A stretch of DNA of 64,000 bases from Emiliania huxleyi CCMP1516 (lineage: Eukaryota > Haptophyta > Isochrysidales > Noelaerhabdaceae). Shown here in pieces: positions 29,894-38,965 of the stretch (position 1 is the stretch's first letter; each line of letters begins with the position of its first letter). The stretch is taken from NCBI RefSeq assembly GCF_000372725.1, contig NW_005201360.1, positions 188,725-252,724 of the forward strand, written 5' to 3'. The translations under genes and the position numbers were made by a program. The notes under the pieces are model-generated. The model was not told where the DNA came from. It made no database searches and was given only the letters and a program-made list of their open reading frames with translations.

Positions 29894-32800
29894 TTAGGCG
29901 GCGGCGGCGCGCGGGAAGCGCTGGCGGATGTGTCCCTCGAACTTCTTGCAGGCGGCGAGGAAGTCGCCCTCCTCGGTCGTGTCGGCGATGACCTCGTCGC
30001 CGTCCACGAGCGTGACGCGCATGTCGAGGTCGACGGCCGCCTTTGCGGCGGCGCCATTCGCCGCCTTTGCGGCGGCGGCGTACGCGGCGCGCTCCTCCTC
30101 GAGGAGCTCGTCGACCGGCTGCTGCAGCGTGGCCACCTGTAGCCGAGGGGCGGCCAAAGTGCAGCCGAGGGGCGGCCGAGGTGCAGTCGAGGGGCGGCCG
30201 AGGGGCAGCCGAGGGGCGGCCGAGGGGAAGGAGAGGTGTGGTCCTCGGAATATTGCGGCTGCATCTCGGCTGCATCTCGGCTGCATCTCGGCTGCATCTC
30301 GCCCAAGAGTCGCCGGTGAGTGGCTTGCCAGTCAGTCGCTCGACGAGGCCCAGAAATGGCTCAGAGTTGCCGGGCCGCCAGTACGCGTCCCGCAGCGTGG
30401 GGCCCACCTGTAGCGAGGCTCCGAGAGGGTCTCTGGGCTTAGGCCGCCAGCGGACGCCTCTCGCAGTGTGTGTGTGGGGGGGGGCACCCGAGGGTTGTCG
30501 ACGATGACTCCGTCGCGCGCGGCGAAGAAGGCGCGCGTCTGGTGCACGGCCATCTCTGCGAGCACGTACCTGAGACGGAGCGAGATCGGCCGAGATCAGC
30601 CGAGATACGGCGGGCGGCCACCTCTCGGCGAGAGCACACACACCCGTGGTAGTAGCAGGAGGCCTCGTCCGAGAGCAAGTGCGGCACCGACAGCAGCGGC
30701 CGCCCGCCCGGGCCGCCCTGGATGCGCGTCTCCACCTCGTCGGCGAGCGCCTGGAGGAGGGGCCGGGCGTACCTCGTGCGCCGAGATGCGCCGAGATGCG
30801 CCGAGATGCGCCGAGATCCCCCCCTCTCCCTCCCACCTCGCCGGCGATCGCCTGGATGGCGGCGGGGAATCTCGGGTGATCTCCGGGCAATCTCCGTGCG
30901 ATCTCGCCTGGATGGCGGCGGCGCTCAGCTCTCCGTCGGGGAGCTCGTATAGCGCCTTCTCGAAGTAGGGCACCTACAGAGGGAGAGGGTCCGAGGCGGG
31001 TCGACGAGTGTGCCGCGCTCGTGCAGCGCCCCTCCCTCGAGGCGAGGTCACCGCCAGCATCGCGCGGAGCGAGAAGACCTCGTAAGGGTGCTTGGCGCGC
31101 ACCTGCGGCAGAGGGCGCAGAGAAGGGCTTCGAGGAGTGCGCGACACGATTCGGCGGCGGCGGCTGCGGCTCTCGCGGCGCACGTCCTCCTCGTGCAGCG
31201 CAAAGGGGAGGGGCGACCCCTCGCGGTCGCGCGCGTACTGGAAGCGCCACGCCGCGTCGCCCACGAGCGAGTCGAGGAACATTGACTGCAGCTCGGCGTA
31301 TGCGACTGAGGTTGGGGCGCGCTCCTGCGAGAGGCGTTGGCAGTGAGGAGGAGAGGAGAGGGGGGAGGGGAGGGGAGGGGAGGGAAGGGGAGTGAGAGGG
31401 GAGGGGAGGAGAGGAGAGGGAGAGGAGAGGAGAGGAGAGGAGGGGAGAGGAGAGGAGAGGCGAGGAGGAGAAGAGAAGAGAGGGAGAGGAGAGGAGAGGA
31501 GGGGAGAGGAGAGGCGAGGCGAGGAGGAGAAGAGAAGAGAGGCGCACGCCTGCGAGAAGAGCGGCGACGGCATCTTGATGTTGGCAAAGTGCGCCGCGTG
31601 TCCCGCCTCGTGCATGAGGGTCGTGAGAGCGGTGTGCCCCGACCCGACGGCGCTCGGATCGGCGAGCGAGGTGAAGTGCCTGTGCGAGCAAGTCACGAGA
31701 ATCAGCGCGCAAGCTCCGCACGGCGCGGGGGTCGGCGAGCGGCGTGGGGTGCGTCACGGTCGGCTGGAAGGAGCCGTCGGCCTTGACCCAAGCTGGCTGG
31801 GGCCAGTGGCAGAACCCGTTGCTGTACTTGCCTGCAGCACGAGGCGAGGACGTGACACAAGACAGTGCCGTGCCGTGGCAGCAGCCTGCAAGGAGGAGCA
31901 GTCTCCCTTGCGGTCGAGCAAGTCGAGCCGCATGCTCGCCCCCTCGTACGAGATGCCCAGCGCGGCGAAGGAGCGGCCCCACTGCTCGACGGCACGCTCG
32001 AAGGGGAAGTACGGGTCGAGCTTCTGCGTGACCTGAGCAGCGAGGACGGCGCAGCCGCGGCTCTCACCACCAGTGAGCCCGACAAAGGGGGAGCACCTCG
32101 AGTCTGCGCGTGACCGAGCCAGCCATCATATACGCAGAGTTGTACGCCAGCAGCGCCGCCTCGCCCTTGGCGGCGGCGAGGTTGGCGCGCGCCTCCTCCA
32201 TCAGCGGGCGGGTGCCTGAACGAGAGGCTCCGGCGAGAGCAGGCTCACGGAAAGGCTGCGTGCTGCTCGACATCGCCGCATACCCCCCCCCCCCCCCACA
32301 CACACACACACCACCACCACCACCACCACCGCCGCCGCCGCCACAACCACCACACACTGTGGCGCGTGTGCCTCGCTCGCGCTCGAGGGGGCGCGTAGCG
32401 GAGGCTGCATCTCGGCCCCATCTCGGCTCTCCCTCGCCTTGCTCGAGCGTGTCGAGCATCCCGAAGAGGGCGCCTGTGGCACGGAGCAAGACTGGCACGT
32501 CACCGGACCGCTGCTGGCGGACCTCTGGGCACCTCGAGGCAGGCGCGCCCTTGCCGAACCCCTCCGCCTGCGTCACCTTGTAGTCGTAAAAGTCCTCGTA
32601 GCCGAGCTCGCGCGCCTGCAGAACGACGTCCCGACTCTTCTCTCGGAGTCTTCTCGCCCCGACTGCAGAAGGACATCCCGCCTGCAGCAGAAGGACTCTT
32701 CTCGCGAGTCCGAGAGAGGGGCGAGAAGGACGTCCCGCCCGAGTACTCGCGCGCCATCGCGTTGCGGGCGCGGACGAGCTCGACGAAGCCGTTCGCCGTC

Positions 32801-33780
32801 ACGAACTCGCCAATCGAGCGCAGCCCCTCCCAGCAGGCCTTGCGCGTCGCCTCGCTCCCGTCGACGCGCATCTTCGAGCGCAGGCCGACCGACGACAGCT
32901 CGACGAAGGCGCCTGAGAGAAGGGCTCAGGGACGGGTCCGAGAAGGCCCTGGCGCCGGCCGACCAGGCGTGACTCCGACCGAGGCGCCGTCGAGCACCGC
33001 GCCGAGCCGCATCTTGTTGCGCGCGTCCTCGAGCGTGCCCTCGATCGCGGTGCACTTTTCGCGCAGGGCGAGCGCAGCCTCGGACTCCATGATGTAGCAG
33101 CCTGCTCGCACGCGCAGCGCGTGAAGGGACGCGCGAAGCCATGCGTCTCGCTGACCCGAGGCGTACCGAAGGTGCGCTCAAAGATGGCGAGGGTGGCCCT
33201 CTCCGCCTCGGAGAGGTCGGAGCGGGCGAGGTACCCCCGCGTCTGCGCCAGCTTCTCCTTGGAGGCGAGGAAGGCCTCCATCTCGCCCTTGGCCTGCGTG
33301 GGTGCGCGGACGGCGGTCTGGGGCGGCGGTGGCGGTCTGGGGCGGCGGTGGCGGTCTGGGGCGGGCGCGGCGGTGGCCGTGGCACAGCGGCGCAGGAGCG
33401 GCCACAGGGACTGGCGAGGGCGGTGGTGGCGAGGGCGGCGGCGGCGTGGCTGGCGGCGACGCGGACGGCGGTGCGGCCGGTGGCGACGCAGGCGGCGGTG
33501 GATAGACGCCTTCGTCAAAGCGTCGACTGTATACGAGCCGTCTTTGAGTGCCATCTTTGTGCCCCAAAACTGCGGGTGGCGAGGTGATCATGAGCTTGAC
33601 ACAGAGACTCAGAGAAAGTGCGAAAGCGCAGAGGCTCAGGGCAAGGGCGAGCGCAGCAATGCTGTCGGGCTCTCGTATTGGCGGGCTCTCGTATTGGCGA
33701 GCCTGCTCCTCGAACGCCCGGTGCAAACCCTCGTACTGGGTGTTCACTTCTTCGATGAAGGACGAGGGAGGAGTCGACAT
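29894..33780 (-). CDS. Peptidase family M3 (oligoendopeptidase/thimet-type)
   Basis: Many-exon minus-strand gene starting MSTPPSSFIEEVNTQYEGLH (ATG at 33780), followed by FWGTKMALKDGSYTVDALTK, EKLAQTRGYLARSDLSEAER and RKACWEGLRSIGEFVTANGF. Then come ARELGYEDFYDYKVTQAEGF, AALLAYNSAYMMAGSVT, PYFPFERAVEQWGRSFAALG and NGFCHWPQPAW. The zinc site is TLMHEAGHAAHFA (HEAGH at 31598-31612 on the plus map) with a downstream Glu in SVAYAELQSMFLDSL. The end contains DEASCYYHGYVLAEMAVHQT, LRDAYWRPGNSEPFLGLVER and a helical tail to the stop at 29894. Such enzymes clear short peptides in cytosol or organelles. Exon borders are approximate; introns carry CCGAGATG-type arrays, a GA/CT-rich tract and a hairpin-like intron at 30140-30307. 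Confidence 0.85.
31335..31548. repeat. Purine-rich (GA/GGAGA) tract in an M3-gene intron
   Basis: Irregular ggagagg/agaagag repeats on the plus strand (CT-rich in the sense of the host gene), inside an intron just after the exon encoding the HEAGH zinc site. Confidence 0.9.
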
Positions 33781-33786
33781 GCTAAT

Positions 33787-33846
33787 GCGCTGTCTCGAGA
33801 CTTCTGCGGCGAGCGTGCGCTGTCTCGAGACTACTGCGGCGAGCGT
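33787..33846. repeat. 30-bp tandem duplication in the 5' leader of the M3 gene
   Basis: Two adjacent 30-bp copies (33787-33816 and 33817-33846, gcgctgtctcgagact...) differ at one base. They begin 6 bp upstream of the M3 start codon on the minus strand, so they probably lie in the 5' leader or promoter. A second short tandem repeat (two 16-bp copies of cgggctctcgtattgg type, about 33668-33702) lies in the first intron. Confidence 0.85.
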
Positions 33847-34246
33847 GCAGCAGCGCTCGGCAAATGTTAGTGTGACCAGGCGCATGCGCAAACAAGAATA
33901 ACGCACGACAGCGGAGCTGGGAAGAGGACCGCCGCAAGCGGCGTGGCGTGGAGCGGTTGTGCATCCCTCCGGGGGCCCCTCTGCGCCGGGGAGGCGTTGT
34001 TGGAGGCTAGGACGCAAGCGTTCGTCGCCCTTTTCAAACTCGGGGCCCACTCCGCTACGCTCCGACCCGAATTTGGAGGGCCTAAAAGTTTAAGGTGTTG
34101 CTGCGCAAAAGGGGTCGGACACCGGGCGCAGCTCATGCTAAGAGCTAGAAGAGGAGATAGAGAGAACAACCACCCTGTCCCGTTATTGCGTACACCAACA
34201 CCACAAAACGCTCTCTCTCTCCTGTCCTCACTCAGGGGGGTCACAA

Positions 34247-34723
34247 CTACCAAGTCCCTCGACTAGCTGCCACAGGGCGCAGCTGCCACAGGGCGCAGCT
34301 GGAGACGCTCCCCCTCAATCGGCATCCACCCCCACCCGCTCCAGCCCCACTTCTGCTGCCGAGAGAGCTGAATCGAAGCAAGCGAGCCATTGCATCTTGG
34401 CGTGCTCCTGGAGCGCGGCTTTCTGCGGCCACGAGCACGGCGGAGTCGGCGTCGTAGCGCGCATCGTTCCCGCTCATCGCCCATTCCTCCCGTGACGTGT
34501 GTCGGCCGCGATTCGATGTCGCCACCTTCATCGCCAACGAGGACTCTCCCTCGACTGCAGGGGGGCTCCGGCGCGGGGAGGGACTCCGCCTGCTGCGCTG
34601 GCCGACTGCGCCCTCCTCCTCCATGGGCTCGATCCGATTCCGCAGCGGCGGTGCTGCGCGGGAGGCGGCCGCGGGCACGCTGGGCTCGATCAGCGGCTTT
34701 CCCCTCAGGTAGCGCGAAAGCAC
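34247..34723 (-). CDS. Doubtful Ser/Arg-rich protein, unknown
   Basis: A frame of 158 codons starting MLSRYLRGKPLIEP, with RIEPMEEEGAVGQRSRRSPS, ESSLAMKVATSNRGRHTSRE and ADSAVLVAAESRAPGARQDA. Residue use is more varied than in nearby shadow frames, but there is no domain, no neighbour support and no sign of splicing. The surrounding region from 33850 to 35120 holds no other gene I can support. Confidence 0.3.
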   Translation of the reverse strand: MLSRYLRGKPLIEPSVPAAASRAAPPLRNRIEPMEEEGAVGQRSRRSPSPRRSPPAVEGESSLAMKVATSNRGRHTSREEWAMSGNDARYDADSAVLVAAESRAPGARQDAMARLLRFSSLGSRSGAGAGGGGCRLRGSVSSCALWQLRPVAASRGTW

Positions 34724-35122
34724 GGATTTGGCGGATTCTTGGCTTCAATTTTACGAATGTCTTGGCACCAGCTGAAGGCTTGCACGGCGCACATCGCCGG
34801 ATTCGTGCACGGTATTCGGATTTTGGCTATTTGCTCGTGTGGGGGTATATCGCAGATTTGTCAATGGTACCGCGTCTGCGACGCGGGCGCCTTGCGAGCA
34901 GAGCCCTTAGGACACCCTTTATATCTTGCGCGGTCAAAACGTGCGGGGCTTCGTGTGAGAGCGTTTTGCGGCCCGCCGGGTGAGAGAACATGTGTCGTCT
35001 GATGTGTCACTCACTGTGTACGTCATATCAGTCTTGATAACAAGTACGGTCGATCCGTCAGCAAAGCGATACACTCGTCACGATCACGTTGGACGGCTTG
35101 CACGGAGCTCTGTGCCGGCACA

Positions 35123-35462
35123 CAGGAAGAGCCGTCCGGCAAGAAGAGCTCGATAGGGAGCGAGAACCGTCAAAGGTGCTCGCGCAGGTTTCGGACGTCC
35201 GTCATGGTGCGGTCAGTTCCCCCCAGGTTTGACCGCGCAGGTCTCAAAACTCGTCGAGCACTCGTAGCCTTTCTGCGACTCTCTGCGTGCTGTGCCGGCT
35301 CGCGGGAAGAGCAGATTGAAGATATCTCAACGAGATCCGACATCTGCGCGGTCATTGTTGGGGTGATCTTACCGCGTCATGACGGAGTCTTGATACCTCT
35401 CGGAGCACCTCTAACGGTTCTCGCTCCCTATCCGAGATCTTCTTGCCGGACGGCTCTTCCTG
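35123..35462. repeat. 340-bp imperfect palindrome
   Basis: The left half (caggaagagccgtccggcaa at 35123) and the right half (ending ggctcttcctg at 35462) are inverted copies that stay in register about a centre near 35292: caggaagagcc / ggctcttcctg, atagggagcgagaaccg / cggttctcgctccctat, gtcatg / catgac, gaccgcgcag / ctgcgcggtc. Pairing is strong at the ends and weaker toward the tip. It ends about 230 bp before the ankyrin gene start. It could be a foldback transposon, a hairpin RNA source or a head-to-head duplication. Confidence 0.85.
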
Positions 35463-35691
35463 TTTGGGCGCGCTGAGCTCGAAGGGCAACGGAAACGAGT
35501 GCATCGCTTCGATAGACCCGGACCGTGTGCTTGTTACCAAGACCGATCTCACGTACACAGTTACACTGCGCAGACGTCCTACTCTCCCATCCGACAACCG
35601 GCAAGACGCTGTCGTGAGCCCTAGCGTGAGCCAGCCGCTCTTGCGGCAGCCGTCAGCAGAGACCGAGCGCGTCGGGCGAGTGGAAATCGAG

Positions 35692-37889
35692 ATGGCGAGC
35701 CGGCCGTGGGCCCGGACGACGGCGCTGGCGAGCCGGACCGAGGCCGCGGCATCACGGCGGCGAGAAGGAGGGGCTTTGGCTGTATTCACGTGGAAGCGTA
35801 AGGGAGCCGAAAGCACTCCTGCGAACTGGGAAAATTCTTCTTTCTCGGCGCCCACCTCGCCGACGGCTCGGGGCGACCTGGCCTGGCTGCGCGCCTTCCT
35901 CTCCAGGCAGGGGACGAGCGGCACGTCGCTCGCGGCCCAGCTCGACGCGCGGCACGACACCGAGAAGCAGGACACGCTGCTCACCTGGGCCGCTCGGCAC
36001 GGGCAGGCCGAGGCGGCGCGGCTGCTGCTCGAAGGCGGCGCGAGCGTCGGGGGAACGACTGGCGGCGGCGCGACCGCGCTGCACATCGCGTGCGGGAGAG
36101 GCCACCTCGAGGTCGCCCGGCTGCTCCGCGACGCTGGCGCGGCGGTCAACCAAGCGGATTCTGAAGGCCGCACGCCGCTGTACATCGCGAGCCTGCAGGG
36201 CCATGACCAGTGCGTCCGGCTGCTGCTCGAGGCGAGCGCGGCGGTCAACCAAGCCGCGGCGGATGGCGCCACGCCGCTGCTCCTCGCGTGCCATTACGGC
36301 CACGTCGAAATCGCCCGGCTGCTCCTCGAGGCTGGCGCAACGGTAAGCCAAGCCCGCCACGACGGCTCCACGCCGCTGTACGTCGCGTGCCAGAAGGGCC
36401 GCCTCGAGATCGCCCGGCTGCTTCTCGAGTCGAGCGCGGCGGTCAACAAAGCCCGCATCAGCGGCTCCACGCCGCTGTACATCGCGTGCGAGAGAGGCCA
36501 GCTTGAGTGCGTGCAGCTGCTTCTCGAGGCTGGCGCGGCGGTCAACCAAGCCAAGGACGGCGGCGCCGCGCCGCTGCCAGAGCGGCCAGCTCGAGTGCGT
36601 CCGGCTGCTGCGCGACGCTGGCGCTGACATCAACCAAGCGATTGATGATGGCACCACGCCGCTGTACATCGCGTGCCAGAACGGCCACCTCGAGTGCGCC
36701 CAGCTGCTGCGCGACGCTGGCGCTGACATCAACCAGGCCGAGGAGAGCGGCGCCACGCCGCTGTTCATTGCGTGCCAGAAGGGCCGCCTCGAGTGCGTTC
36801 AGCTGCTTCTCGAGGCCAGCGCGGCGGTCAACCGAGCCAAGCGGGATGGCGCCACGCCGCTGCTCATGGCTTGCAAGAACGGCCACCTCGAGTGCGCCCA
36901 GCTGCTGCGCGACGCTGGCGCTGACATCGACCAAGGGATAAACGATGGTCCCACGCCGCTGTTCATGGCGTGCCAGGAGGGCCAGCTCGAGTGCGTTCGG
37001 CTGCTTCTCGAGGCCGGCGCAGCGGTCGACCAAGCCAAGCAGGATGGCGCCACACCGCTGTTCGTTGCGTGCGCGCAGGGCCACCTCGAGGTCGCCAAGC
37101 TCCTCTCCTCCTTCGGCGCCTCCCGCGCCGCTACGCGCTACGGCACGCCCGAGGAGGTTGCAACCGAAGAAGTCCACGACGACCTCGCCGCTTGGCTGGT
37201 CGCCAGCCGCGGCTGGACGCCGCTCCAGCACCTCGAGGCGTGCCCCGAGACTAGCGGCCGAAGGCGCGCGCGCTGTCCTCACGCCCATTGCCCCTCTTCC
37301 GCAGGCGCTCACCTTCGAGCGGGCGCGGGCGCTGCTGCGCGGCGGCGCTGACCCGCTCGCCGGCGAGCCTTCTGCCCTCGAGCGGGCGCGCGTCCTCTGC
37401 TCGTGGAGCGAGTCGGGTCCGACCGCTGCGGCAGTCGGTTCCACAGTCGAGATCCGCTCTCTCGTCTCGCGGCCCTCGATGAACGGCAAGGTCGGCGTCG
37501 TCGTCTCCGCAAGCGCTTCGACGGCCCGCTTCGGCGTGCGCGTGGCGGACGAGGCCAAGGCACTCGCACTGAGGCGCGCTATGCAATGGTCTCTCCCCGA
37601 CTCGCCGGAGCCTCCTTTTGACACACCTCTGCCCTCCCTCAGGCCGGCCAACCTGCAGCCAGCGGCCGAGGCGGTGGAGGTGGGCAGGCTCATCCTCAAG
37701 GCGGCGGAGTGGTCGCCGCAGTCTCACGAGCTCTTCTCAACGGCAGCTCGCAAGCGGGCGGTCGAGGTGATGCTGCTGGGCTACCTGATCGCTTGGGACG
37801 AGGATCGCTTCGACAGCCGCGAGGGAGCGGCCCCAGAGCTGGCGGATATCTGGCGCGGCTTTGTGCTGCCAAGGGTGGTGGCGCGATGA
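35692..37889 (+). CDS. Ankyrin-repeat protein with C-terminal MYND-associated-type domain
   Basis: The first ATG in the frame is at 35692 (MASRPWARTT). About ten to eleven ankyrin repeats follow, consensus DGATPLYIACQNGHLECVQL then LLEAGAAVNQAK, as a 99-bp tandem array at about 35980-37110. The frame changes near 36570: one repeat lacks an 11-bp tacatcgcgtg segment present in its neighbours, so as written the gene is frameshifted. After an intron (acceptor before about 37302) comes ALTFERARALLRGGADPLAG, the segment SRPSMNGKVGVVVSASASTA..ARFGVRVADEAKALAL, and after a second intron PANLQPAAEAVEVGRLILKA to the stop. The NG-x-G-V...LRPANL pattern accompanies ankyrin or MYND proteins in algae. Likely a protein-interaction scaffold. 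Confidence 0.7.
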
Positions 37890-38633
37890 CATGGGGTCTT
37901 GCCATTGCCCGCCTGTCCGCTGTCGCCGTGCTCGCGTCTATGATTAGTCTATGTCTATGAGGAGTGCTAACGTTGAAACGATTCTCAAACGGGCTGTGAG
38001 ACAGAGTTGGTTTTTTCGGCGTTGTTTTCTTTTGTGGAAGGCGGCAACGACCAACGTCCGGCGCCCGCAACACTGCTGCTTTTGCAGCGGCCGCGCCGGC
38101 GTCGGTCTCGGCGCCGCCTGACAGGCCGCCGGCCGCCGGCGAGGGGCGAGAGAGGGCCACCTGAATGGCCCCTAGGTCCGGCGAGACAGAAAGAAAGAAA
38201 TAAAACATAAAACCCACTGCTCGGAGCGAGCACCCTCTTGAAGGCTTCGCCGCCAGCCGCGGCTTTTTCCTGAAGATACAACACACGTCGACAGGGCGGG
38301 CGGACGTCGTCGCAGGGACATCCTCCCTCGCATGCAGCAGTCCGTCGGTCAGATTGACAACACTGCCATCACTACGGCATCGGCTTCGCCTGCTGCCACC
38401 GCCGCTGCTGCTGCCTCGACTCGTGGCGCTCCTGGCCATCTTAAGCTAGGCGCCGCGGTGTGCTGCTCTTCTCTTAAGAAGGAGCTCTTGCGTCTTAAGC
38501 TTGGCATGCTCCTGCCGTAGGCGCCAATCAGTCGCCGAGTCAGCAACAGCGGCAAAATCACGAGTACGACGCATTTGCCACAGAGTGCCAGCAACTTCAA
38601 CAGCAACTTCAACAGGCGCCAGCGGGGAGGTCG
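37890..38633. other. Intergenic region, no gene seen
   Basis: About 740 bp between two plus-strand genes. Open frames here are low-complexity. No RNA gene or repeat was recognised. Confidence 0.5.
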
Positions 38634-38683
38634 ATGGAGGAGATTGTACGATTGCAGCAGCAGCAGTTGCAGCAGCAGCAGTT

Positions 38684-38716
<33 letters not shown>

Positions 38717-38839
38717 GCAGCAGCAGGCCAAGCGGCAGCGACAGGAGACTCCGCCGCCGCCGCCGTCGCCGCAGCAGCCGCAGCAGCCGCAGCAGCCGCA
38801 GCAGCCGCAGCAGCCGCAGCCGCAGCCGCAGCCGCAGCC

Positions 38840-38878
<39 letters not shown>

Positions 38879-38895
38879 GCAGCAGCAGCAGCAGC

Positions 38896-38965
<70 letters not shown>

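Noticed and set aside
29832-31982. A 716-codon continuous minus-strand frame overlapping the M3 peptidase
   Set aside because: It reads through introns of the peptidase gene, including the GA-rich tract (poly-Ser/Leu) and CCGAGATG arrays; only pieces coincide with true exons.
33905-34260. Possible protein in which the minus strand reads GPPNSGRSVAEWAPSLKRAT
   Set aside because: Looks like a commonly dispersed GC-rich sequence, but no second copy is in the window and no domain is present.
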